This document shows, in pieces, positions 14,401 through 26,428 of a stretch of DNA of 64,000 nucleotides. Below the pieces are notes generated by a model. The model was not told where the DNA came from. It made no database searches and saw nothing but the letters and a program-made list of their open reading frames with translations. This DNA is from Onchocerca volvulus. Its lineage: Eukaryota > Nematoda > Chromadorea > Rhabditida > Onchocercidae. Position 1 is the first letter of the stretch. Each line of letters begins with the position of its first letter. The stretch spans positions 17,653,119-17,717,118 of the forward strand of contig HG738138.1 of the NCBI GenBank assembly GCA_000499405.2, written 5' to 3'. The translations under genes were made by a program, and so were the position numbers.

Positions 14401-16905
14401 AAATTATCTAATCATAATCGACGATTATCATAAGTTCGTTCAATATTTCGCAGCAAACACTCTTTGCACCTTCATTTATCATTTTCCTGAGTTCAAGCAT
14501 ATGTGTCTTGAATATCTTTGTTTAGATCATGAATTATTATGTTGAGATAATTTTATGTTGCCTCTTCATATATGTCATAGATTTCATAACAGATAATCAT
14601 ACAGCTTATTCTAGATATAACGCGTTGATGTAATAAAATTCTGATGCTTTCTCCACTCCCTATCTCATATTGCTACTCATGTGTATGCAATGACATTAAA
14701 AATCTTGGAAGCTTTGATCCAATATCTGATCGATGATTCTTCATCGTCAGTTCGTTTATTTATGCTCTAACTTGCATCTCACTAATGCTTGTGTGACACA
14801 GAGGTTATGCGAATCTGAATCTGAATTTATAAACAGTATGTTCATAAATTTCATCTTCCAAATCGCTAGAAAATATTTATCTGATTGTGAAATAATAGAG
14901 AATTAGATTACTAATCTATTAATGTCTTTGATATCACCATATGGTTGAAATAGGTTGTGAGTTCTCCGCACACAAATTTTTCTCTTTTGCCTAAGTCGTT
15001 TTTATTATTTTATAGTATTTCTCTGTCCTAAAAAGTCAAGCTCATTTACAAATTGCAAGTGCCTAAAACACTGAATCATTCAGAAGGCAAATATATTTTT
15101 CAAAATTAAATAGCGAACGAAAAACTATTAAACACATTTTGTCAAAAACACACACACAACCACATAAAGTGCACAAATATACATCCATACGCTTTATTTT
15201 ATATATTTCATTGCCAGCAATTAGAAAATGAGTGATTTTTTCTAAGCACTCCTTATCATTCATAATTAAAAATACACTTTTTCCCAGCAATACCATCTCA
15301 CTTCTCACTTTCCATCATCCATCCAAACCTACGATATAATAGTTCCAAATAGTTTATATACTTTGTCATTTTATCATTCTACTTTAAATTTCTTTTTACT
15401 AAATTTCGAATTTTCACAGTATGACAAAAAGAATAAAATGTAACACTTCCTGTTAAGATTCTTGAAATTTTGAGAAAAAATTAAGGGAAAAAGCTTTAAA
15501 AAAATTAAAACTTATTAATTCGGCTGATACAGAGAGTATTGCTGCAATTATCTAATAATTAAAATGATAAAAATAACTGATCCTTTTTTCTTGTTCCATG
15601 GTTTTTTTTTCAGTGATTCATGGCAATTTTCGATGTATAACGGATTACTACAGTTGGTTTTTGCGGACTATTTTTTGCAATAGCTTCCTCCTTTGTTAAA
15701 TGCTTCACTTATCAAAAAGATGAAAGGTTGGTCTGCACTGTACAGAGTCTAAATTGCAACGTAATTTAGCTTTTCAAATCCTTTCTAAACCATCCAATAA
15801 TATAAAGATTATAATCACTGATTTTAAATTAGATACTGTAAACTAGAAACTGCAAATTATGAGATTCATTTCCTCCATTTTTAAGAATAATTAGCTTCAT
15901 CAACAAAAAGAAGAGAATTTTAACTATTCCCATCTAAGACACAAGAAAAAAATTTCTGTGTGATATGTGAACGTGTTCTATTGATAGCCTAGGCGAATAA
16001 TTTAAAGCCATTTAAAAAATGGCTAGTTTTTAAAGTCTACTAATGCTTAACTAGATCATCAAAACTCAACAAGTTCTCTTTTTTGGTATAAACTGTGAAT
16101 ATCTGTTGCATATAATCGATAGCTTATTGTATTCCGATATAACTCTGAATCAACCGAATTTAAATTACCGAATTCAAGCAATGATATGGCTACATAAATT
16201 TCTGAAAATCCATATCTACTAAGAGTTACCGATAATATCGATAGCCCTAATGAAAAACTTTCCCATACTTAATCTCATTATAAACTTCTACCAACAAGGA
16301 AATCTACTCAGAAATATTGGTACTTCTCAGAATGTTTCTTGAAAGGAATGCATTTCCATCAAATGAACAATCGGATTGTTCTGCACTGGTAATGTAGTTC
16401 TTTGATAACCTACTGACATAAAACAATACAAATAAGTGCGTGAAAAAAGTGCGAATAAGTTAACCTCAAAAGAGATGGAAGTTTCCGTAAGTTCGATCCT
16501 TTGTGCACTAGATAATTCATCGCCCAGTAGATCATCTTCGCCAAAATCAAGATCGATTGCATCTGAATGTTAATTCGTACCAATAAAACAGAGAAATAAA
16601 TTTAGTTCTGGAATCATTATTGTTTTTAGAAGACCATATTAAACGCAGAAGTTGGTAAGAAGGATTCCACACTTTGAAGAGACTGGAATTTCTTGGTAAT
16701 AAATTGACAGTATAGCCAGACAATGACGATCTATATGTGAAATTAACGAATGTCTTTGCCCCAAGTCCCACTTTCATTCACACGAAAATTTCCACCGCCA
16801 TTCATAAGGTAGCAAATCTGATAAAATTCTCTTTCAGTTCAAAAATAAATTCATATAATTAAAATGGCGAAAAAATTTCAAAAGATTACCTTCAATTGAA
16901 GCCAT
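912..16905 (-). CDS. Small basic protein with C-terminal Tho1/SARNP-like motif (four-exon model)
   Basis: The model has exons 16890-16905, 16465-16562, 1108-1350 and 912-941, giving 128 residues. All junction phases agree: GAA G joins AT, and the later joins are phase 0. The start reads MASIEDAIDLDFGEDDLLGD, an acidic region. The third exon is Ser/Arg-rich and carries QRRKRRLAHARRFGIDPP (about 101-118). That resembles the R-A-x-R-F-G-I repeats of the mRNA-export proteins Tho1/SARNP/MOS11, which contact the helicase UAP56; the acidic stretch before them in SARNP also has a D-x-L-G-D-E run. The C-terminus is ESELISIAE. Exons 1 and 2 are well supported together, and exons 3 and 4 together. The link across 15.1 kb rests only on strand, phase and character, so other exons may lie inside or the halves may be different genes. 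The family call is tentative. Confidence 0.42.
2425..2489. repeat. (CA)n microsatellite
   Basis: An almost perfect run of about 32 CA units on the plus strand, next to the GC-richer pocket. It explains the Thr-His run in the plus-strand frame over it, which is not a gene. Confidence 0.97.
2826..2889 (+). other. Orphan exon-like segment
   Basis: An acceptor (ACTTAG) is followed by 21 open codons reading LSRSPRRRALSSGEEDWKIF and a good donor (GTATGT). The composition is more coding-like than its surroundings. No partner exons were found, so this may be an exon of an unseen plus-strand gene or chance. Confidence 0.22.
6660..6689. repeat. (CCATA)n pentanucleotide repeat
   Basis: About five copies of a 5-bp CCATA unit in tandem, followed by one variant copy. 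Simple repeat with no coding signal. Confidence 0.92.
7540..7562. repeat. (TGGA)n tetranucleotide repeat
   Basis: A slightly imperfect GGAT/TGGA run. A similar run with an inverted CCATC/CATTC partner lies at about 12862-12925. Confidence 0.85.
11879..11992. repeat. 57-bp tandem duplication
   Basis: Two adjacent copies start at 11879 and 11936 and share the core AAAGAATGCATACTTCTCAC. They differ at only a few positions (for example TTTTTAA versus TTTCCAA, and CTTTTGAT versus CTTCCGAT), so the duplication is fairly recent. Confidence 0.93.
12679..12697. repeat. Short (CA)n microsatellite
   Basis: Nine to ten CA units inside non-coding DNA. Confidence 0.9.
12862..12925. repeat. GATG/CATC repeat with inverted partner
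   Basis: A run of GATG units (12862-12896) is followed by a CCATCCATTCATTC run on the same strand. The pair could form an imperfect hairpin in single-stranded DNA. No gene. Confidence 0.7.
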
Positions 16906-18213
16906 AATCAAACAATTTTTTCAATTCAGTGACGTCTCGAAAATCTGTAAATGTTGAATTTAATTTCAATTTCACCAAGAACTCGATGACTATAAAAAAA
17001 CATTTTTCAAAGTCTGTTGTTCAAAATATTCTTTACAACGTCCAATAATAATGACGATTTTATTATTAAACAATTAAAACAGCGATGCCAGCCACACATT
17101 ACTCTCGGAATATTATGGCGCATACCATTTTTATGTTCTACATCTTCTGTGACAATGTGCACAATACCGAAGGTCAACACTTAATTGGAAAATCAATAGC
17201 CTCTGTCATTGTGACTTATAAAATTCTTTACGTTTGGAGGACAGGTCATTAACTTTCTGCAATAGGAAGTCCAATTATTGTACATATCAGTCGACTGATC
17301 TAAACAATTTTGTCAGCTTTCATTTTGATAATATACATATTTCAAACACAACTTTTGAAATACTAAAATGACTGATATAAATGATTTGAGTATTATGATA
17401 CTGAATGACACTAATGAATACCAAAGTAAAGTTAATTTTATCTGCATATATATATATATATGACAATACCATCATAGAAAAGCACCACGAAACAAAAGCA
17501 TTATAAAAAGAAATGTTATAGCAAACACTTAAATACTATAAAATGCGGAATTCAATATAAGACTACAAATTTCCAAGCATAAATCTTTTGCAAGATCTTT
17601 TGAAAACACTTCGTGTTTCTACTTGAAATTTCTACTTCACAACTTATAAGATGCATTTGACAGAAGCCCAGTTTGACCTGCCAAACTTTTTTGAAAACAA
17701 GAAAAATCACAGGCATACAGTTACCAGTTACAGTCTACAAAATCAATTTAGAATTACCGATACTCTGACACTTATAAAATTTGATGCAAAACTGATGACT
17801 TATTCTTGATGCTAAGATAATTCGAAGCATTTTTCGTATCGAGCGCCAGTGAAGAAAACTACTGCACAAAGATTTGAAAGTGAATTTCGAATAAAAGAAA
17901 TTAATAAATTACTAATTCAAATAAACCTGATTTCTAAAGCACGACTCACTCACTCTCACAAAATTACTCATCTGAAAATAGTAATGCATGGTGGACAATA
18001 TTTAATAAGATACAGCAAAAATTTCAAGTATCTCTGACAATTCAGTTTGTTCTGATATATATAGTGATAAACAGGAACATAGCAAAAAATTCCCAGCTGG
18101 AAATGTGGGAATGACATAAGCCGAATCAAATAAGATTGGAAAAAAAAAAGAAAAAGAAATGACATTTCCTGATTATAAAACAACTTTACCAATCAAAAAA
18201 TAGGAAACAGAAT
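16906..18213. other. Spacer between two minus-strand genes
   Basis: About 1.3 kb between the stop codon of ataxin-3 (18214) and the proposed start of the Tho1-like gene (16905). It should hold the ataxin-3 3' untranslated region and any promoter of the downstream gene. No exon seen. Confidence 0.5.
17446..17461. repeat. (AT)n microsatellite
   Basis: Eight TA/AT units in the spacer between the Tho1-like start and the end of ataxin-3. Confidence 0.9.
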
Positions 18214-20891
18214 TCATTTTTCAAGCTGTTTTAAAAAGTTTTCTCTTTTTCTGCGAATTTCTTCACTTTGAGGAATCTGGCAACTATTTTCTTTGTTCTT
18301 CTGAATGGCTGTCAATGCTTTGTTATTTTCAGCCGTACTCGATGTTGTTTTGGACGATCCCATTCCACATCGTTCCTGAAAACTTTCCAGGCTCATTTGA
18401 ATAGCTTTTTGAAGCTGTCTTTCTTGCAATTCCTCATCACTTTCATCCGAAATGTTCTTATTCTGTGCATCTGCCAAACTGTTGCTCAATGCCTCCTATA
18501 AAATAACAATATATTTAGGATCATGTGATAAGAACTGATTTATCGGAAATCTATCATGGAAAACAAAATTTTTGACTCAATACAGATAAAACTGATAAAA
18601 TAAACTCAAAATACTCCGAGTTAACTTATTTGCCGAATCTTCTTTCACTGTTTGCCGACTCAATCCTATTGCAAGCCATAAATCTTCATCATATCTGGCC
18701 TATAGAAGAAAACGAAAGCTTTGACTTTTTGGTTTAGGAGAGAGCTTTGTCTTTTTGGTTTACTATGTTTTACTATTAATTAAGTCAAAAAATGAACTTC
18801 GAGAGAATCATGGATTTCCACCCACACCTTTTTTGTGTTATTGAAGAAAAGCCTGATTTCCAGGGTAATCTGAATGTTGTCTTTATCTTATTTCCGATTG
18901 ATGAACAAAGTTTCGTTACCTTGTTATCTTTTTACACTCATAATTAGAATCAATGTAAAAATTTAGAAGATAGCAACTTGACTTCCAAAAATATCAAATG
19001 TTAATAGTCGCCATTGAGAACGAAAAATGTTTCAGAGTAATAACTGATATAATGAAATTCATTAAAAAAAAAAAAGACACGAAGCAATTTTACAATTAAG
19101 AAGAATAACTTGTTATATCAGCACAAAATTTTAGTATTCCGAGTAAGAACAAATCTAGCAGTATACCTCTTTACCAGTCGCTGCTTCAGCTTTTGCAACA
19201 TCAGGATTCTTTGAGTGATTATCACGAAATGAGTCATCCATGCCTGCTAATGCTGGATCAATAGGAAACTGAGAAAGTTGTTCATCAGCAGTGCACAATG
19301 GTAAGACACCCTCCACAACGAATATCGAATAACCTAGAAATTTGATTGAATTTCACAACGGCACTCAAATCTTACTTGATAAAGGATTAAAAAATTTAAG
19401 GTAGTCATAGCCACAACTCATATTTCAATATATGTCGAATATATTTTCATATTTCTGGAATCTTTTTTTGGTCCTAACGTGAAATAAAAGATAACCCAAA
19501 ACGTAGTAATTTTCATTTCAAATAAAAGGAATCTGCAACTACTGCTGAATCGTGATATCATTTAAGCAATTTTTCTCCAGGAAATTAAAATTTAAAACCG
19601 AGAAAAGGAGAACATCTTTCTGATCACTAAATTAAATGGAGATAATTTCCTTATTCACCGTCATTGATCAGCTGAGCAAAGAAAAGACTGAGATAAGTAT
19701 CAGAAATAAGTCTTGGTGTTGGAAGCAATGAATTCAATGTGAACCACTGGAAGCCCAGACGACGAACAGCAAACCAGTGCTCATTCAAATTGCATATGTA
19801 AGCCTGTCCTAACCTGCAAATCAAATATTTCATTAAAATTTAGGATAAACTGATGAAATAAGTACGTCACGGCTAGTAAAATAAACTAATATCGATTTTC
19901 TAGAATAAAGCAAAAATATAATATTTAAATGGAACCAAGCAATTATTTATAGTAAGAGAACAAAAAGAATTAATCAAAAATTGAAATGGATTATAGAATC
20001 CTTTTTTCAATTTAATTACACCTCTTGAATTCGAAATATGCTGGTGAGATATTTATGAAATTAAAAGGAATCCCAAAGGAAATTTTTAATCAGCAATTTC
20101 TCATCCATCAAATCAATTCTTACGTTGGATCATTGCGATATGCCACAGCACAAGGATTATTAAAAGGAATAAGTTCCAGATTAAAAACTTTAAGCGCTTC
20201 AGCAATAACCTAAAATTATTACGAGAATTCAATCCAAATAATAATGAACAAAGACATGAATCAACAAGATTTTGTCTCAAAAAATCATATTAGTCATTTC
20301 TCATAATGTAACTTTCAGAACTTCCAATGTTCAATCCATTAGATGCACTCCGATGAAATAACTGAATCTCGAATAAGACCGAGCATGAGCAAAGGAAAGC
20401 ATTAATTCTCAAATCACTGATGCGACTCGATTCTTCTCATTTACTTACTTGCAGTGAGAAGTAACCTGAGTCGTCGACATTATGACTCATCACATCCTGT
20501 TCATTCAGTACCCTTCCTTCACGACTGTCAATTTCAGAAGCAATTTCGGCCAAATCAACAGCTGTGAAATAGGAACCTTGAAGCAGCATGTTCACAGCAT
20601 GTTGAGCACACAGTGATGCTTCTTGCTGTAAGAAAAGAAATTTATCATGCTAAACAAAAAACTAAAAATTTGCTTTCAGAATACATGCATGCATCCTCAC
20701 TTCTATAGTTTGATAAATTTCTAATTTCATTCATCAATGTTAAACGTTTTAAAAATAATAACCAAAAATAAAGAATCTTGAATCCAATTTAATTAATTAA
20801 AAGAATCAACGGAAGGTTTCTCTCGCAAATGTATATTAAATTAAGATATAAAGAGGTCGGAATTAACCTTTTCGAAATGAATTGATTCCAT
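18214..20891 (-). CDS. atx-3: Ataxin-3 deubiquitinase (Josephin domain)
   Basis: Seven exons (20868-20891, 20449-20625, 20124-20209, 19659-19813, 19167-19333, 18649-18699, 18214-18495) join in phase to give 313 residues, close to metazoan ataxin-3 without polyglutamine. The start MESIHFEKQEASLCAQH matches the family N-terminus. The Josephin domain (about 1-185) keeps the cysteine-protease residues: Q9, C14 (SLCAQH), H108 (NLNEHWF) and N123 (FTLNSLL). Two ubiquitin-interacting motifs follow: EDLWLAIGLSRQ (about 208-219) and QKAIQMSLESF (about 249-259). The C-terminus, EEIRRKRENFLKQLEK, matches the arginine/lysine-rich VCP/p97-binding motif. Ataxin-3 trims ubiquitin chains in cytosol and nucleus and works with p97. 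There is no polyQ tract. The donor of exon 6 (ACA/GTGAAA) is the least certain junction. Confidence 0.94.
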
Positions 20892-21606
20892 TAGAAATGA
20901 CTGACTGAAAAGTCAGAAACGACCGGATGATATGGTTTTTCTCTGCAAGCAACAATAATGTTTCTTCTAACGTTCAAATATCACAACATTTGATGATAGA
21001 AAAAATCAAAAATATGCGATTCGATACTGAAACTCGCAAATCAATACTTTCATCAGCAAAGAAAATAAAACATGCGCAGTCACCTTCACACTTTATATAT
21101 ATACAACAGACAGCTTCGAGACACCCTAAATTCCTGTCTCACTTAATTTTTAATAGCACCATGCAGTACCAACAAGTTTTACTCAGTAAAAGTTGCAACA
21201 TGCAACCTTAGCGATAGTTAAAGACCAATTTGATATATTTGTAAAATTATATCATTGGAAGATACGACGGGCCGCGAAACAATAGGACATGACCACATTG
21301 AAAAGTGACGTTTCGATAGCTTGGAATGAACCCGAACGCAGTTAGTCGATATTTGTGAAATGGAGTCAAGTTTGGAACTCAAACTGTAATTTAATTAAGA
21401 TTAAAGTATCGCTTTAATATAACTCAATCTGCTTGGTTACTTTTTTTTTTTTATCCAATTAATTGAAAAAGTAATCTAAATGGTGACGTGGACGAATCTT
21501 TCTTTCACGATTCTAAAAGATGATTTAAAGACTCGAAACTCATTATCTTTTTCAATAATCTTTTTGAGTACGGTATTATCATACCGTTTAGTAGTTAGTT
21601 GATTAA
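20892..21606. other. Upstream region of ataxin-3
   Basis: About 0.7 kb between the ataxin-3 start and the end of the next minus-strand model. It contains a GC-richer patch at about 21265-21370 with no open frame; this may be a relic of a dispersed repeat. Promoter or trans-splice signals could not be identified by eye. Confidence 0.4.
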
Positions 21607-21926
21607 TTAGTTGTCGAGTTTGCTCGGACTAATAGAACTTCTACTCTTTAAATAATAACTACTTTGTTGAGGAACTATCCATTGCTGTAGGTATGGAAGG
21701 AAGACTTCCCATTTCTCGGATAATGTATTGCGTGACATCAAAATCTGAAATCGAAAAAAAATTAAATTTAGAAGAAATTTGAAATTTCTTCAAGTTCAAA
21801 TTTGAAAATGATATTTAATTACCCATGCTTATGTTGACAAAAGTTTTCGAATCAACTTTTTTAGTTTCTCGCTACCTCCAGATGATTGTCATCATCCAGA
21901 TTAGGTTCCTTCTTATAAAATGTCAT
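21607..21926 (-). CDS. Possible 62-residue protein, two exons
   Basis: The first exon 21876-21926 starts at an ATG with an in-frame stop just upstream (MTFYKKEPNLDDDNHLE) and ends at a GTAGCG donor. The second exon 21607-21744 follows a TTTCAG acceptor in phase 0 and continues for 45 codons (including SEKWEVFLPYLQQW) to a stop. I do not recognise the protein. The first exon is acidic; the second has three aromatic-rich patches and no signal peptide or membrane segment. The same second exon is also open in a second frame for 27 codons, so phase alone does not prove the model. It lies 0.7 kb upstream of ataxin-3 on the same strand. It could be a small gene or the 3' end of a larger one. Confidence 0.42.
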
Positions 21927-22609
21927 TTTCTATTCATTCACTTCTGAACTAATTCTCATTACTGCTTCATTTTAGTGCTTTTTTGAACAATGAGCAATTG
22001 TTTCCCAGTAGTATGCAAAAAATTTCATATGGGAATAAATAATGATAAAGTTCGAATTTTAGCGCCACCACTATAGTTCATTTCATTGTTATTATAAATA
22101 TTTCAATATAATTTAGTCCAGTTTGTTTTTATTTTTTGAATTTCAATTTTGTGTGAAAATCATTACTGCTATTTATGAATCCATCAGAGAACGAGCAAGC
22201 GGATTTTATTATCCCTTATTTATACTTTATGGCTGTTCGGATTTCCGCCTTCATATTTGAAAATGAAAGTTTTGAGAAAATCATATAGTATAATTTTCAA
22301 TAGTGATGTATGACAATGTACCAAACAGCGGTTAGCTACCTGGAAAAAATCAAGTAAGGAATAATGAATCAATTTCCAATGATACCTTTTGGAATAAAAG
22401 ACGCGGATAATTTTCAAAACAAATATAATTAACGAATAATCTTTTCTTATTCATTTTCCAGTCTGTCTGCCAATTAGATGCACTTCAGTTCAACCCAAGT
22501 TTTTTGTTTAATAATTTATGTTGAAATAAATTACGTTTTTTAACTAACTTGAATTAGACAAATCTTTTATTTTATTTTGCTTACTAACTAACATTATTCC
22601 GCAAATACG

Positions 22610-23190
22610 CTTACATCAGCCAAATTTCATGCTTAAACAAAATCAGATACAGAAAGTAAAAAGGAACGCTCAAAGTCGATTAGCCAAAATGTCGAGAATA
22701 AGATCAGAATTGGTTAAATTATCTTTTTTTCGAAAAGCAAGGCATTACTGCAGCAAAAATAAGTTAAAATGAAGCCTTGAGGAAGATTTATTTTTATAGT
22801 ACTAGTGAATTCATTGCCTCATTTCTTATTCAGCAAAAATTTTAAAAATGTCATCTTTTTGATAGTACTGTGCTTTAGAAATGCCTTCATCTCCAATACT
22901 CAAACTTTATGCTAATTTCATTGCTAGCACAACAATTTGATGCAATAGCGTGTATGCATGCGGTGATGAATAAAGACTTTCAGTGAATAATTTGCATTAA
23001 ATATGAAAAAATTAAATTACATTTTATGCAAATTAAAATTCGATATATATAAGAAAAAGACAATGTATAAGGATCAACGTGAAATAGAAATCATTCATTT
23101 TATTATCGCTCCTATTTATGACATCGTTTTATATCAGCCAGATTTTATGCTTAAAACAAAATCAGATACAGGAAGTAAAATATCGAAAAA
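22610..23190. repeat. Diverged direct repeat pair (about 50 bp)
   Basis: The segments at 22616-22662 and 23136-23182 share CAAAATCAGATACAG flanked on both sides by similar bases (ATCAGCCA before, AAGTAAAA after). They are two copies of an old duplicated element about 520 bp apart. Its identity is unknown. Confidence 0.75.
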
Positions 23191-24265
23191 AAGAAATTTC
23201 ATAGGTCAGTGATGTCGTTTCAAACAAGAATTTTCAATCTTAGGTAACTCAGTGATACAACGGAGATTCGTAACTGATAGACTTTACGAAAAAAGTATTA
23301 TCTTCAGTCTTCAAATTAAATATACTAGAATCAGTAGTGATGTTTGATATTTGGCACTGTAATATGTTTTTGGATTCGACCAAAAGCTCAGTTCAGATTA
23401 GAAGAGAAGAGCAAGAATTCGAGTTCAGTATTTTTTGATGACACCAGAAATGGGAAGAAACAGCGATTAGATAGAAATGGCCCGAAACTATACAATAAGG
23501 CAATATGGATTTCAATATTTTCTTGCTGTTCATTTCAACAATTTTTGATATTATTGAAAAAGAAATTATGTAATGAATAATGCCTCCCGCCGTAGATATT
23601 TTTTCTTCGTTCGATTCTTTTTTTAGTATAATGGTACAGCTTTAGACAATTAGAAATTCATAGATTTTGCATATTCAAAAACGATGCGTGAAAAATTCGT
23701 TTTAAAACAAACATACGTCAGAAGTGCTAAATAATTTTTTAATTTGATCAATGTTGATAACAGTATTTGATTTACTTAATGCTAAAAAAATTGCCTTTTT
23801 TCTTTTTTTATTATCTTTTAATTCCAGTGAATGTGAAAGTTAGTCAAAAATATTAGTTCTCCATATAATTCTTAGCAATTATTTTATCGAAAAATAATAA
23901 AATTTCATAAAGTGACTAGGAATTATTTCGCTGATCGAGACATTCAGTATATTTCCATCATTTTTTGTTCTATGAAGATCAAGTCTTGTACTTCCTTTTT
24001 CCCTTTTCATATCATTAATTTAGGCAGTTACAAGAACGAACGATTTGAAAAAATGATCGGAAAGAAGAAAAATAAAAACCAACATTCTTCGAGATCGATA
24101 ATTACCGGGGAATTTGTAATAGATAGATTGCCGAAAGTTCTGTTTATTCAGTGATCACTTCGCTTCTGGACATGATACCAAAATGATAATAGGCTCTCTG
24201 TTATCGGTAGAAACATCAGAAGTTCAAATACTGAGTTGCATAGGCCTCAGGGCTAGTTGTTGCCA

Positions 24266-24315
24266 GACAATTGCAAAAATCTTTATCAAAAATCTTTATG
24301 CAAAAATCTTTATCA
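24266..24315. repeat. Short tandem repeat
   Basis: Three copies of a unit close to CAAAAATCTTTAT. No associated gene. Confidence 0.85.
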
Positions 24316-26167
24316 TATTTCCTGCTTGAGTTTTTTGCGTTTTGTTTTTATCAGAAGTAATAAGCCAATAATTATCTCGAAATTTAAAACATTTGAAAAA
24401 TCCTATTGCTGATTAAAGACACTGACACATGAAACATGAGAAATGGTCTCATATTGCAGAATACATCACTGAAACCCTAATTAATTAATCTCTCGATTGG
24501 AATACTTACTCATTTAGTTACCAAAGTTGGAATTGCAGAAAGAGAATTGGAATGAAATGGAATTTGATACCACTCAATGGGATAATACGTTATGAACGAA
24601 AAAAAAAAAAGCGTTTAAAATTTTTACCGTGTAATCTTCAAAATTTTTGTTGTTAACTTAATAATTGGTCTTGCTGATCAAATCTTAACTTTTGAAAAAT
24701 AAGCCTAGGGTCATCTATGTTTTATTTTAATTGGTTCAAATTGCACCAATCTTTCATTGATACAATCAATGCCAAGAATGATATTGCTTAAGAACACGTA
24801 ATATCTATGACTCAAATACTTCACAAAACAAAAATTCAAAAAAAATGTTTAAATGTTGGTACAAATAATTAGTATTAAATCATCGTATAAACTTATGTAA
24901 AACAAATGTGCCCAAATATTTAAACTATTTTCACTTAAATAAAATTTTTCCTAATTTTTCACAAGGATTTTCAAGATACTTTGTACAAAATAGAAAAAAA
25001 ATGACAAAAACAAAAGAAAAAAAATTGAAGTTTTTTTTGCTTCAAGATTTTCTCTCAGATTAATTGTAATTGAATGAAAAATTTAATAAATTAATTTGCT
25101 TAAAACCCAATAACAACTTATATAAATTCTTTTTCAGTTCATGAGATCATAATCGCGACATTTTTGCAAATAAGTCATTTTCAGGTTTCTGCATTAACAC
25201 CATCATAATATTGCTCTTCACAATCGATTTCAAATGCTGTAAAATGCTATATCAATTGTATAATGCTTCTTTTACCTCTTCTATCTTTATTTTGCTGACT
25301 CTTACGCATTCTTTCTACTTATATCTGAAGAAAATAGAAATAATCATAGTATATGTGTAATAGAATGTTATGTTCCTATCTGGAGAAAATACTTGGTAAG
25401 ACATAAGTTTACAATTACAAGAAAAATAAATTGCACTTTTTATCAAAAGAATTCGATTTTTATAAATTTAGTTCTCTGCCAGAAAATCCATTAGAATCGT
25501 TGATTTGGTATTAAGGCCTGGGCTAAATAATACTACAGTGTGACATATTTTCAAAAGCTTACATCCGTTAAAACCGATCAACATTGAAATTCATTTATTC
25601 TCATCATTTCTCACTTTTCTTGTTTTTCAATGTTTTAAATTTGTCTGAAAATAAATGAAGTTACAGCTCCTCCATGCGCATATTACGCGCTGTATATTTC
25701 CGCTAATATCAACCACTCAAACGATCTATCTCTCAATGAACTTATCAACTTATCGAGTAATATTCCATCTGATCACAGTAATGTTAATCATTCACTTTTG
25801 CTGTGTACTCGTTCATTTATATTTCGCTGCAAAGAATCGTTTTGCATTGTCGTTCAAATCGAATAGAAGTAGCTGAAGATTGTCGCCAACCAATAAGTGA
25901 TTTCAATCAGTTAATTTAATAATATTGTAAATAAATATTCCTATCCATTCGTTGAATCCTGCCATTAACAGTCAGTTTTACAAAAGATGCTGCAAAAAGG
26001 TCAAAAAGTCAAGAGAGATGTGTGTAATGCTTCGAAATATCGAGAATGACTCGTAATTGCTACTCATAGTTATTCATCTTTTAAATTCACACCACTGGAT
26101 TTTAAGCGTTTTTTTTTTGATAGCAACAACATCTGTGATGCCATCAATGAACACAGTGATGTGTTTC

Positions 26168-26271
26168 CTAGATAATTGCGGGATAAAATGCTCCTGTTAC
26201 AGCGAATTTCTCATCTTCTGTCTTATCAATTTCATCAGTGAGATAAACATCGATATATTTTATGATAAAGA
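26168..26271 (-). other. Orphan terminal-exon-like segment
   Basis: A TTTGCAG acceptor is followed by 33 open codons ending in a stop at 26168-26170, with strongly coding-like composition (YIDVYLTDEIDKTEDEKF, then AVTGAFYPAII). The entry phase is 1. It could be an alternative 3' exon of the unknown gene that starts at 30723, reached through a small exon near 26634-26660, or the end of an unseen gene. The function is unknown. Confidence 0.32.
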
Positions 26272-26372
26272 CTGCAAATTTCCAATGAAAACCAATGAGA
26301 AAGACAAATTTCAAAAAATTTCCGCGAATTTTTTAATCTCTACTTTTTACCTTTTTTTAAAATCTTTTTTTG

Positions 26373-26428
26373 TTTTTTCAAAAATCAATATTCGAGGTAA
26401 ATACCTCGAATATTGATTTTTGAAAAAA
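26373..26428. repeat. Perfect 27-bp inverted repeat with 2-nt loop
   Basis: The arms 26373-26399 and 26402-26428 are exact reverse complements, separated only by AA. The inner part reads ATATTCGAGGTA and its complement; the outer part is T-rich and A-rich. A perfect hairpin of this length in AT-rich intergenic DNA is unusual. It lies 0.1 kb from the orphan exon at 26168-26271. Confidence 0.95.

Larger units (their letters stand above)
1351..16464. other. 15-kb stretch without a secure gene (possible giant intron)
   Basis: This stretch lies between exons 2 and 3 of the minus-strand Tho1-like model. It is AT-rich with microsatellites, homopolymers and many short open frames without splice support. 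A GC-richer pocket at about 2500-2900 contains one exon-like segment on the plus strand, listed separately. Other open frames (3919-4230 minus, 9116-9307 plus, 9864-10055 minus, 15063-15308 minus) were examined and not accepted as genes. Confidence 0.5.
21927..26167. other. No secure gene; about 4.2 kb
   Basis: AT-rich DNA with many short open frames that lack splice context. The only structure I can support is a diverged duplication (22610-22660 and 23130-23185) and small tandem repeats. Plus-strand frames at 23003-23212, 23344-23580, 23912-24154 and 25655-25876 have no domains or clear splice sites. Confidence 0.5.

Noticed and set aside
26057..26416. Plus-strand frame of 119 codons
   Set aside because: It runs into the perfect hairpin, is rich in Phe/Ile/Leu from AT-rich DNA, and overlaps a better coding-like segment on the other strand.
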